From Streptomyces sp. DHE7-1 (GTDB lineage: Bacteria; Actinomycetota; Actinomycetes; Streptomycetales; Streptomycetaceae), in assembly GCA_016432725.1 (NCBI GenBank), contig JACJDG010000003.1, forward strand, positions 6,354,001 through 6,418,000: a stretch of DNA of 64,000 nt, written 5' to 3'. The position numbers and the translations under genes are program-made. The notes under the pieces are model-generated. The model did no database searches, was not told where the DNA came from, and worked only from the letters and a program-made list of their open reading frames with translations. This document shows positions 28,401-39,300 of this stretch, one piece after another (position 1 is the first letter of the stretch; each line of letters opens with the position of its first letter).

Positions 28401-31400
28401 GTCGCGGCGGACGGCGAGGGAACCGGGCAGACCCAGCTGCTGGTGATGGTCGTGCACCACATCGCCGGTGACGGCGGCTCGATGTCCGCCTTCGCCCGGG
28501 ACATCGCCCGGGCCGCCGAGGCCCGCCAGGCCGGCCACGCCCCCGACTGGGCGCCACTGCCCGTGCAGTACCCGGACTACGCGCTGTGGCAGCGCGAACT
28601 CCTGGGCGACGAGTCCGACCCCGACAGCCTGGTCGGGCGGCAGCTCGCCTACTGGCGCGAGGAACTGGCGGACGTGGTGCAGCCGATGGCGCTGCCGCTG
28701 GACCGTCCGCGTCCGGCGGTGGCGACCTTCCGCGGCGGCATGGCCGACTTCGAGCTGCGGCCGGGACTCCTCGCCGAACTGGAGAAGCTGGCACTCGGCC
28801 GGGGCGCGACCACGTCCATGGTGCTGCAGTCGGCGTTCGCGGTGCTGCTCTCACGGCTGGGCGCCGGCGAGGACGTCGTCATCGGCTCGCCGATCGCCGG
28901 CCGTACCGACGAGGCGCTGACCGACCTGATCGGCTTCTTCGTCAACACGTGGGTGCTGCGCGCCGACCTGTCCGGGAACCCGTCGTTCGGCACCGTCCTG
29001 GACCGGGTCCGGGGCAAGGCCCTGGCGGCGTACGAGAACCAGGACCTGCCGTTCGAGCGGCTCGTCGAACTGCTCAACCCCGACCGCTCGCGGGCCTACC
29101 ACCCCCTCTTCCAGGCGATGTTCGTGCTGCAGGACGCCGCCTGGGTCGAACCGGCCCGCGCCGAGTCCGGCTGGTCCCTGGAGTCGGCGGTCACCGGGAC
29201 CGCCAAGTTCGACCTCATGATGACGATGAACGAGGTGCGGGCGGAGTCCGGGGAGCGGACGCTGGCCGGTCATCTGGAGTTCGCGCTGGACCTGTTCGAC
29301 CGGGAGACGGCCGAGGAGCTGACCGAGCGGTTCACGCTGGTCCTGGAACAGCTGGTCGCCGACCCGGCGCTCCCCGTCACCGCCGCCGACGTCCTCCTGC
29401 CGCACGAGCGCGGCCTCCTCCTGCCCGCCACCCGGCCGGTCCCGCCCGCGGCGATCGAGGCAGTGGGGGGCGACACGGTGGTGTCGTTGGTGGCGGGTCG
29501 GGTGGCGGTGTCGCCGGGTGCGGTGGCGGTGGTGTGCGACGGGGTGGAGTTGTCGTACCGCGAGTTGGATGTGCGGGCGTCGGTGCTGGCGCGGCGTCTG
29601 GTGGCGGCGGGTGTGGGGCCGGATGTGGTGGTGGGCGTGGCGTTGCCGCGTTCGGTGGATCTGGTGGTGGGTCTGCTGGCGGTGTGGCGGGCGGGTGGTG
29701 CGTATCTGCCGATCGATCCGCGTTATCCGAGTGCCCGTCTGGAGGCGGTGCTGGCGGGTGCGAAGCCGCCGGTCGTGCTGGTCGACCACGCCACCGAACA
29801 CGTGGTGCCCCACGGTGTCCCGAGGCTGTACGTGGACGAGCCCGCGGCCCCCGGCGAGAACGCGGCACCCCCCGGCCCCCGGCCGGAGAATCTGGCGTAT
29901 GTGATGTACACGTCGGGTTCGACGGGTGAGCCGAAGGGTGTGGGTGTCACGCAGCGCAATGTGGTCGCTGCCGTGGGGGAGTTGGCGGCTCGGGTGGGGA
30001 TCGGTCCGGGTTCGCGGGTGCTGGCGTCGACGTCGGTGTCGTTCGACGTGTCGGTGTTCGAGATCTTCGCGACGCTGGTCGGCGGTGGTTGCGTCGAGGT
30101 TGTGCGTGACGTGCTGGTGCTGGGTGAGCGGGAGTCGTGGTCGGGTTCGGTGGTGTCGACGGTTCCGTCGGTGTTCGCCGAGCTGCTGGACGAGATAGCG
30201 GGCCGGGTGCGGGTGGAGACGCTGGTGTTCGCCGGTGAGGCGTTGCCGATGTCCTTGGTGAACCGGGTGCGTGCGGTGTGGCCGGGGGTGCGGGTGGTGA
30301 ACTCGTTCGGCCAGTCGGAGACGTTCTACGACTCCGCGTACGAGGTGCCCGCCGGGGTGCACGACGAGGGGCCGGTGCCGATCGGCAGCCCCCTGGACGG
30401 CGTCCGCATGTACGTCCTCGGCCCGGGCCTCACCCCCAACCCCATCGGCGTGACCGGCGAACTGTACGTGGCCGGCGACGTCGTGGGACGTGGATACCGG
30501 GGACGAGGCGACCTGACGGCGTCCAGGTTCGTGGCCGACCCGTTCGGTGCGGAACCCGGTGGGCGGCTCTACCGCACCGGCGACCTGGTCCGCTGGATCG
30601 AACCACGGCCCGGAGCGGACGGCGGGCCGGTGCTCGAGTACGTCGGCCGCGCCGACGTCCAGGTCAAGGTACGCGGCATCCGCATCGAACCCGGCGAGGT
30701 CGAAGCGGTGCTGCTGGCCCACCCGATGGTGTCGGCGGCGACCGTGGTCGTGACCGACACCGACAACGGCAGACGGCTCGTCGGATACGTCGTGCCGCTG
30801 CGCACCGCCGGCTCCTTCGGCCACACGGCCTCCGGCGCCAGCATCGACATGGAGTTCGAGACCGCCCCCCTCGACCCGCGCGGACTGCGCCAGTACGTGG
30901 CGGGCCGGCTGCCCGAGTTCATGGTGCCCGCCGCGGTCGTGGTCCTGGACCGGATGCCGCTCACCCCCAACGGCAAACTCGACCGCGCCGCACTGCCCGC
31001 CCCCGCCTTCGAGAGCACCGGATACCGCGCACCCCACACACCCGCCGAAGTCCTGCTCGCCGGCATCTACGCCGACGTGCTCGACATGGACCGGGTCGGC
31101 GCCGACGACGACTTCTTCGCCATCGGCGGCGACAGCATCCGCTCCATCCAGGTCGTGGCCCGGGCCCGCACGGCCGGACTGGACATCACCGCCCAGGACG
31201 TGTTCGCACACGGCAGCGTCGCCGAACTCGCCGCCGTCGCCGGGCGGACCGCCGACCGCCCCGTCCTCGAGGAACTCGACGGCGGCGGCGTCGGCCCGAT
31301 GCCGCTCCTGCCGATCGCCCGCTTCCTCACCGAGTCCGGGCCGCAGATCTCCCGCTACACCCAGTCGATGGTGCTCGAACTTCCCCCCGGCATCGACCCG

Positions 31401-34400
31401 GTCGGACTCGCCGTCACCCTCGACGCTGTCCTGGACCGGCACGACATGCTCCGGGCACGCCTCGTCACCGACGCCGACGGCCGCACCGAACTCCGGACCG
31501 GCGCACCGGGCACCGTCAGGGCCGCCGAACTGATCCACCGCATCGAGATGACCGGCGACCCCGACGACCCGGCCGCCCTACGCACCGTACGCACGGAGTT
31601 CGACGCGGCCGCGGACCGACTCGACCCGGCGGCAGGAGTCCTGCTGCGCTGCGTGTGGTTCGACCACGGCCCGGCCCGCCGCGGCCGGCTCGCGGTCGTC
31701 GCCCACCACCTCGCCGTCGACGGAGTGTCCTGGCAGATCCTGGTCACGGACCTCACCACGGCCTGGCAGCGGGTACGCCTCGGCCGCACCCCCGCGCTGG
31801 AACCCGTGGGCACCTCGGCCCGGCGCTGGTCCCACGCCCTGCGGGACGAAGCCCTGACCGAGCGCCGCACCGCCGAACTGCCGCACTGGCTGGACACCGT
31901 GCGCGGCCCCGACCCACTGCTCGGAGACCGCCCGCTCGACCCGGCCGTCGACGTCGTGTCGACCGTCGAACGGATCCGGGTCACCCTGTCCGCCGACACC
32001 ACCGACGCGGTACTGACCACCCTGCCCGGCCGGTTCCGGGCCGGCGCCCACGACGGCCTGCTCACCGCCCTGGCCCTCGCCGTCGCCACCTGGCGCCGCC
32101 GCCGCGACCAGCCCGAGACCAGCACCCTGCTGCGTCTCGAAGGACACGGGCGCGAGGAGACGGTCGCCCCCGGCGCCGAACTCAGCCGCACCGTCGGCTG
32201 GTTCGCCACCCTGTTCCCCGTCCGGCTCGACACCGAAGGCGTCGACCTCGACGAGGCGCTGCGCGGCGGACCCGCGGCCGGCCGCGCCGTCAAACAGGTC
32301 AAGGAACAACTGCTCGCCGTCCCCGGCAAGGGCATCGGCTACGGCCTGCTCCGCCACCTCAACCCGGACACCGGCCCCCGCCTCGCCGGCCACCCCACCG
32401 GCCAGATCGCCTTCAACTACCTGGGCCGGGTCACCGGCGGCACGGCGCCCCGGCGCGGCGACGGCGCCGCCTGGCTCCCGCTCGCCGACGGCGACCTGCT
32501 GGCCCCGGACCTGGACGCCGGCATGCCCGTCACGGCCCTCGTGGACATCGGGGCGGCCGTCACCGACGGCCCCGACGGACCCGCGCTCCGCGCCACCTTC
32601 GCCTTCCCGACCGGCGCCATCGGCCGGGACGCGGTACAGGAACTGGCCGACCTGTGGACCGAGGCGCTGAGCGGACTCGCCCGCCACCTCGCCACCCCGG
32701 ACGCCGGCGGGCTCACCCCCTCCGACGTACCGCTCGTCTCCCTGACCCTGCCGGAACTGGAGGAACTGGAGCGCGCCCAGCCCGGCCTCACCGACGTGTG
32801 GCAGGTGACCCCCATGCAGGCGGGCCTGCTCTTCCACGCCAGCCTGGCCGGCCCCGGCGCGGACGCCTACCACGTCCAGTACGTCTTCCACCTCCAAGGG
32901 GAGGTCGACGCCGGCCGGCTGCGCGCCGCGGGCCAGACCCTCCTCGACCGGCACGCCAACCTGCGCGCCGGGTTCGTCACCCAGTCCGGCACCACCGTGT
33001 CGGTGATCCGGCAGGCCGTCGAACTGCCCTGGCAGCACCGCGACCTGTCCGGCCTCGACGACACGGAACGCCCCGCCGCCTTCGAGCGTCTGCTGGCCGC
33101 GGACCGCGACGCCGGCTTCGACATGGCCGTACCGCCGATGCTCCGGCTGATGCTGGTCACCCTGGAACCCGGCCGGTACGAACTGGTCCTCACCGCGCAC
33201 CACGTGCTCTTCGACGGCTGGTCGCTGCCGCTGCTGCTCAAGGACCTGCTGTGGGTCTACGCCGACGGCGACGACACCGGACTGCCCCGCGTGCCGAGCT
33301 ACCGCACCTTCCTGGCCTGGCTGGCCGGCCGCGACCGGCAGGAATCACTGCGCGCCTGGCAGAGCGAGCTGGCCGGGGTCACCGAGCCGACCCTGCTGGC
33401 CGGCACCGGACACCGCCCCGGCGACGGCGTCGAGGAGGTCGAGCAGATCGACGTACCGCTGCCCGCGGAGACCGCGCGCAAGGTCGCCCGCCGGGCCGCG
33501 GACCTCGGCGTCACCCTCAACACCGTCGTCCAGGGCGCCTGGGCCCTGCTCCTCGCCACCATGACCGGACGCACCGACGTCGTCTTCGGCGCCACCGTGT
33601 CCGGCCGGCCCGCCGAGGTACCGGACGTCGACGCGATGCCGGGCCTGTTCATCAACACCGTCCCCGTACGGGTCGCCTGCGCACCCGGGCTCACCCTGGC
33701 CGAGTACCTCTCCGACCTCCAGACCCGGCAGGTCGCCATGCTCGACCACCAGTACATCGGCCTCACCGAGATCTACGAGGCCACCGGGATGCGGTCGCTG
33801 TTCGACACCCTGCTGAGCTTCGACTCCTACCCGGTCGACCAGGCCGGCCTCGTCCAGGCCAACCAGGAGACCGGGATGACCGTCAGCGGCCTGCGCACCA
33901 TCGCCGCCAACAACTTCCCGATGGCGGTGGTCGCCGCCGCCGACCCGGACCTGCGCGTCCTGCTCAAGTTCCGCACGGACCAGATCCCGCGGCCGGTCGC
34001 CGAGTACACGGCAGCCCAGCTCGTCCGCATCTGCGCGGCCCTGGCCACCGACCCGGGCACCCGCCTGGCCGCGATCGACCTACTCGGGCCGGACGAACGA
34101 CAGGACGTCGTCCGCCCGCTCGCCGACAGGCCCCTCCTGCCGTCCGTCCCGGCGGCCCCCGACGCCGGGACGGACCACCTCCCCGACCCCCTGCCCGGAC
34201 TCCTCGCCACCGGCACGGCGGCCGTCGTCCTCGGACCGGGCCTCCAGCCCGTACCGCCGGGCGCGGTGGGGGAGCTGTACATCGTCGAGGGACCGGCCGA
34301 CCAGACGCCGGTCACCGAAGAGCCGGTCACCGAAGAGCCGGTCACCGAAGGGCCGGTCACCGAAGGACCGGGGGCCGAGGGGCAGCCCACCGGGGGTTCG

Positions 34401-34906
34401 CGCCACCACGCCGAGGGCTCCGGACCAAGCGTCTCCGGGCCGGACCAGGAGCGGTCCGACGCCGCCGACAGCGCCGCCGTCACGGCGACACGGTTCGTCG
34501 CCGACCCCTCTCCACCGTCCCCGGCTCCCGTCTGCACCGCACCGGCCACCTGGTACGCCGCCTCCCCGACGGCCTCGTCCACATCGGCCCGGCCGACTCC
34601 GACGGCGCCGCGGGCACCGCCACCCGGAACTACCGGGCGCCCTCCACCCCCGGCGAGGAGACCCTGGCCGCACTGTTCGCCGAGGTGCTGGGCGCCGAAC
34701 GGATCGGCCTCGACGACGACTTCTTCGAACTCGGCGGTCACTCGCTCCGCGCCACCTGGCTGGTCAGCCGCATCCGCTCCGTCGTCGGGGTCACCGTGAC
34801 GATGCGGACCATCTTCGAGAACCCGACGGTGGCCCAGCTCGAACCCGTACTGCGGACATCGGCGGCTTCCGCCCGCCCCAAGCTGCGCCGGATGAGGGAG
34901 CGCTAG
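25447..34906 (+). CDS. NRPS1: partial C-A-T / C-A-T-E / C-(remnant A)-T, two frameshifts
   Basis: Nonribosomal peptide synthetase of 3153 residues after correction. Order by residue: C-terminal lobe of a C domain only (1-255, no HHxxxDG); A1 (265-775); T1 with LGGES (785-850); C2 with VHHIAGDGGS (860-1330); A2 (1335-1850); T2 with IGGDSI (1860-1930); epimerization domain with AHHLAVDGVSW, RTVGWFATLFPV and FNYLGR (1945-2425); C3 with AHHVLFDGWS (2440-2880); a collapsed A region (2880-3060); T3 with LGGHSL (3068-3135). A1 and A2 share the by-eye specificity residues D-V-F-S-V-A-S-Y-D-K, so both should load the same amino acid; the second becomes D. The frame breaks at GGGG 26775-26778, where the A2 copy has five G, and at CCCC 34505-34508. 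GTG 25447 follows GGAG. No thioesterase. Confidence 0.92.
26271..27220 (+). repeat. A1 core, copy 1 of an internal duplication
   Basis: Nearly identical to 29471-30421. The blocks 26271-26604 and 26681-27220 match the second copy almost base for base. The offset is 3200 bases before the G run at 26775 and 3201 after it, which shows directly that one G is missing here. A divergent stretch of about 75 bases separates the two blocks in both copies. Confidence 0.85.
29471..30421 (+). repeat. A2 core, copy 2 of the internal duplication
   Basis: Second copy of the segment at 26271-27220, covering adenylation motifs A1-A6 including all specificity residues visible between A4 and A5. The wobble positions are less G/C-rich than in flanking code. 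Further shorter identity continues at about 30515-30710 versus 27315-27510. Confidence 0.85.
34308..34367 (+). repeat. 15-base tandem repeat, four copies, in the remnant A domain of NRPS1
   Basis: Four units of CCGGTCACCGAAG(A/G)(G/A) at 34308, 34323, 34338 and 34353, encoding P-V-T-E-E/G. They sit where adenylation motifs A7 and following should begin, between GAVGELYIVEG and TATRFVADP, and form a Glu/Thr/Pro linker. Confidence 0.85.
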
Positions 34907-35008
34907 AGCGCATGCCCGCCAAGACGCCGCCGCGGACGCCGGTCGGGGCGGCGGCAGGCGCAAATTCCCCGATGTCCACCCGAGGCCACGAACGGAAGTC
35001 GACGAGAC

Positions 35009-36247
35009 ATGGATGACGGAAGCCGACACGACACGTACGACGTCGTGATCGTCGGTGCGCGCTGCGCCGGAGCCTCGGCAGCACTGCTGCTGGCCCGACA
35101 GGGACGCAAGGTACTGCTCATCGACCGTATGCGATTCCCCTCGGACACCATGTCCACCCTCTATCTTCACCCGCCCGGCGTGGCCCTGCTCGCCCGCTGG
35201 GGCGTCCTCGACGCCGTCATAGCGTCCGGCTGCCCGCCCCTGACCACGGTCGGCTACGACGTCGCGGGCCTACGGCTGACCGCCCCCACACCGCCCACCC
35301 CGTACTCCGACGCCGCCTACGCCCCGCGCCGCCGCGTCCTCGACGAGCTGCTGGTACGAGCCGCCGTCGAGGCCGGCGCGGACTTCCACGATCGCACCAG
35401 CCTGCGCGAGGTCGTCCGCCGCGAGGACCGGGTCGTCGGCGTCCGCGTCCAGTCCGAGGAAGGCCCGCGGACGATAACGGCCAAGCTGGTCATCGGCGCC
35501 GACGGTCAGGGATCACGGCTAGCCTCCCTGGTTGACGCCCCGTTCCGGACCGCCGACCAGCCCGTCAGCTGCGTCTACTACAGCGCCTGGCAGGGCGTCG
35601 AGACCGGCTTCGGCTACCACGAGCGCCCCGACAGCTGGATCGTCCGCATCCCCACCCACGACGGCATCACCCTCGTCACCACCTACTTCCCGCAGGAACA
35701 GTTCGACCGCATCCGCCGCGACCCACTCGCCGAACACCTCGCCGCCGTCGAGCGCAACGCCCCCGACCTGCACGAGCGACTCCGCGACGCCGAGCGCGTC
35801 GACGGCCTGACCGGGACCGGCAACCAGCAGAACTTCTTCCGCCGCGCCGACGGCCCCGGCTGGGCGCTGCTCGGCGACGCCGGCCACCACCTCGACTCGA
35901 TCACCGCCCGCGGCATCACCAACGCGCTCACCCAGTCCCAGCTGCTCTCGGACGCCCTGGCGGGCCAGGACCTCGACGACACCGCCGGCGTCGACACCTG
36001 CCTGGCCGGGTTCACCAAGGAGACCTACGACCTCCTCCGCGAGCCGTACCGCATGGCCCTGGACCTCGCCAAGCTGCGCATCACCGACTCCCGCGTCGCG
36101 CTGCTGCGCACCGTCGCCCGCACACCGGAACTCACCGCGCGCTACTTCGCGTTGCTCGCCGGCCTCATCGACCGCTCCGAGTTCTTCACCCCCGAGGTGG
36201 TCGACCTCCTCCCGTCCTCGGCGACCGCGTTCGGCAGCGACCGATAG
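35009..36247 (+). CDS. FAD-dependent oxidoreductase/monooxygenase
   Basis: A 412-residue flavoprotein, likely a tailoring oxidase for the cluster product. The dinucleotide-binding motif reads VVIVGARCAGASAALLLARQ (residues about 10-29), followed by the acidic end of the second strand (LLIDR). A second FAD motif is WALLGDAGHHLDSITARGI (about 288-306), and the mid-domain LVIGADGQGSRLA is the conserved DG motif of this class. It resembles FAD-dependent monooxygenases of the geranylgeranyl-reductase/PHBH group. The flavin halogenase WxWxIP motif is absent, so a halogenase is not supported. ATG 35009 follows GGAAG. It lies 102 bases after NRPS1 and 122 bases before PKS A, in line with the operon. 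Confidence 0.85.
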   Translation: MDDGSRHDTYDVVIVGARCAGASAALLLARQGRKVLLIDRMRFPSDTMSTLYLHPPGVALLARWGVLDAVIASGCPPLTTVGYDVAGLRLTAPTPPTPYSDAAYAPRRRVLDELLVRAAVEAGADFHDRTSLREVVRREDRVVGVRVQSEEGPRTITAKLVIGADGQGSRLASLVDAPFRTADQPVSCVYYSAWQGVETGFGYHERPDSWIVRIPTHDGITLVTTYFPQEQFDRIRRDPLAEHLAAVERNAPDLHERLRDAERVDGLTGTGNQQNFFRRADGPGWALLGDAGHHLDSITARGITNALTQSQLLSDALAGQDLDDTAGVDTCLAGFTKETYDLLREPYRMALDLAKLRITDSRVALLRTVARTPELTARYFALLAGLIDRSEFFTPEVVDLLPSSATAFGSDR

Positions 36248-36275
36248 CGGCAGGTAGCGGCCGGCAGCCCCCGTT

Positions 36276-36300
36276 GGGGCCGTAGGGGCCGTAGGGGCCG
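36276..36300. repeat. Short 9-base tandem repeat
   Basis: GGGGCCGTA occurs twice plus a partial third copy in the 122-base gap between the FAD enzyme and PKS A. No clear function. Confidence 0.6.
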
Positions 36301-36369
36301 GTGGCGCTCGGCGTTCGCCGGGACCCGAGGAGCCCCGACCCGAACCCGATCTCGAATCCGATCACAGAG

Positions 36370-39300
36370 ATGGATCCCGCAGTGAGTGCCTCGAAGGAAG
36401 ACCTCGTCGGTGCGCTTCGCCGTGCGGCGAAGGAGGTCGCCGCACTGAAGCGGCGCAACGCCGAGCTGACCGCCAGGAACTCGGATCCCGTTGTGGTGGT
36501 GGGGATGGGGTGCCGTTATCCGGGTGGTGTGGTGTCTCCGGGGGGTCTGTGGGATCTGGTCCGTTCGGGTGGGGAGGGGATCGGTGGGTTTCCCTCGGAT
36601 CGTGGTTGGGATGTGGAGGGGCTTTTCGATCCGGATCCGGATGTGCCGGGGAAGTCGTATGTGCGGCGGGGCGGGTTCCTGGCCGATGTCGCGGGCTTCG
36701 ACGCCGGGTTCTTCGGCATCTCACCGGCCGAGGTCGGCGCGATGGACCCACAGCAGCGGCTGATGCTCGAGGTGTGCTGGGAGGCCGTCGAGCGAGCCGG
36801 CATCGACCCGCTGTCCCTGCGGGGCTCACGGACCGGCGTCTTCGCCGGCGTCATGGGACACGACTACGGCCGCAGCGGCTCGGCCGACGGGGTCGAGGGC
36901 TTCGGCACGGGCGTAATGGAGTCCGTCGTGTCGGGTCGGGTGTCGTATGTGCTGGGGCTTGAGGGGCCTGCGGTGTCGGTGGATACGGCGTGTTCGTCGT
37001 CGTTGGTGGCGTTGCATCTGGCTGGGCAGGCGTTGCGGGCGGGTGAGTGTGATCTTGCGTTGGCCGGTGGTGTGACGGTGATGGCGACGCCGGAGACGTT
37101 TGTGGAGTTCTCGCGGCAGCGGGGTCTTGCGGTGGATGGGCGGTGCAAGGCTTTCGCGGAGGGGGCGGACGGCACCGGATGGGGTGAGGGTGTCGGGGTG
37201 CTGTTGCTGGAGCGGTTGTCGGATGCCCGGCGCAACGGGCATCCGGTGTTGGCGGTGGTGGCGGGTTCGGCGGTGAATCAGGACGGTGCGTCCAACGGTC
37301 TCACCGCGCCCAACGGCCCCTCGCAGCAGCGGGTGATTTGGGCGGCGTTGGCGTCGGCGGGGCTGTCCGCGTCGGACGTGGACGCGGTGGAGGCTCATGG
37401 CACGGGCACGGTGCTGGGGGATCCGATCGAGGCGCAGGCGTTGTTGGCGACGTATGGGCAGCGGTCGGTGGACGTGGAGCCTTTGTGGCTGGGGTCGTTG
37501 AAGTCGAACGTCGGTCATACGCAGGCCGCTGCCGGTGTCGGCGGTGTGATCAAGATGATCGAGGCGCTGCGGCGGGCGGTGTTGCCACGGACGTTGCATG
37601 TGGATGCGCCGTCGTCGCACGTGGACTGGTCAGCGGGCCGGGTGGAACTGCTGACGGCCGAGCGGGCGTGGCCGGCGGTGGACCGTCCCCGGCGGGCGGG
37701 TGTGTCCTCGTTCGGGCTGTCGGGCACCAACGCCCACGTCATCGTGGAGCAGGCGCCGGAGCCCGACAGGGAGGCGGAGCCGGAGGCGGCTCCTCCGGCG
37801 TCGGGTGCGGTCGGCGGTGTGTGGATGTTGTCGGCCAAGACTCAGGACGCGCTGGCCGAGCAGGCCGCCGGGCTGGCTGACTGGGTCGGCGGTGAGGCCG
37901 CGTCCGGCTTCAGTGATGCTGATGTGGCGTTGTCTTTGTCTCGGCGTTCGGTGTTCGGGCATCGGGCGGTGGTGTTCGGTGCGGACCGGGGGGAGTTGGT
38001 GTCTGGTCTTGCGGATCTTGCCGGGCGGGGGAGGGCGCCGGTGTGGTCGCGGGTTCGGTGTGTGCGGGTGGGCTGGCGTTCGTGTTTCCGGGTCAGGGTG
38101 CGCAGTGGTTGGGGATGGGGCGGGAGTTGGCTGGGGCGGTTCCTGAGTTCGCTCGGGAGTTGGAGGTGGTTGCTGGGGAGGTGGATCGGTGGTGGGGTCA
38201 CCGGTTGCTGGATGTGGTGTGGGGTTCGGATGCGGGGGTGTTGGAGCGGACGGAGTTCACGCAGCCGGCGTTGTTCGCCCTGGAAGTGGCGCTGTTCCGG
38301 GTTGTCGCGTCCATGGGCGTGAGGCCTGATTTCGTGGTGGGTCATTCGGTGGGGGAGATCGCTGCGGCGCATGTGGTGGGGATGTTGTCGTTGGAGGATG
38401 CGGCGCGGTTGGTGGTGGCGCGGGGTCGGGTGATGCAGCGGGCTGAGGCCGGGGTGATGACGGCGGTCTCGGGGTCGTTGGAGTTGGTGGAGGGTGTTCT
38501 GGCGGGGGTGGCGCCGGAGTTGGGTCCGGTGGTGGTGGCGGCGGTGAACGCGCCGGGCAGTGTGGTGATTTCGGGTGCTGGGGCGGCGGTCGATGCTGCG
38601 GTGGTCGGGTTGGAGGGGGTTGGTTGCCGGACGCGTTCGTTGGCGGTGTCGCATGCGTTTCATTCGCCGTTGCTTGATCCGGTGCTGGAGGAGTTCGAGC
38701 GGGTCGCGTCTGAGGTGAGGGTGTCGGTTCCTGCGGGTGGTGTGGGGCTGGTGTCCAACGTGACCGGCGAGCTCGCGGATGTTGGTGGCGGGTTCGGGTC
38801 GGCGGAGTACTGGGTGCGGCATGCGCGGCAGGCGGTGCGCTTCGCCGACGCAGTGACGTACTTGGCCGGTCAGGACGTCTGTCGCTTTGCTGAGCTGGGG
38901 CCGGGGACGTTGGTCTCCGCCGTGGTGAGCACGCTGGACGAGGTGGCTGAGGGTGTTGAGGCTGCGTCTGTGGTGCCGTTGTTGTCTCGCCGGGGTCCGG
39001 AATCGACGGCGTTTGTGGCAGGGCTCGGGCGGTTGTACGTGTCCGGGGTCCCGGTGTCCTGGGCGCCGTGGTGCGCAGGGGGGCGACTGGTCGACTTGCC
39101 GACATACGCGTTCCAGCGCGAACGGTACTGGCTCACACCGACCACACAGGCGACGGACGTACGGTCCGCGGGCTTGGCTGCGGCTGAACACCCCCTGCTG
39201 GGTGCGGTCGTGGCCTCGCCGGGCGCCTCCCAGGTGGTGCTTACCGGACAGTTGTCGAGGTCCGCTCAGCCGTGGCTCGCTGAGCACGAGGTGTTCGGCC

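Noticed and set aside
35009..36247. Flavin-dependent halogenase
   Set aside because: The FAD motifs fit the monooxygenase/reductase group, but the halogenase WxWxIP signature is absent.
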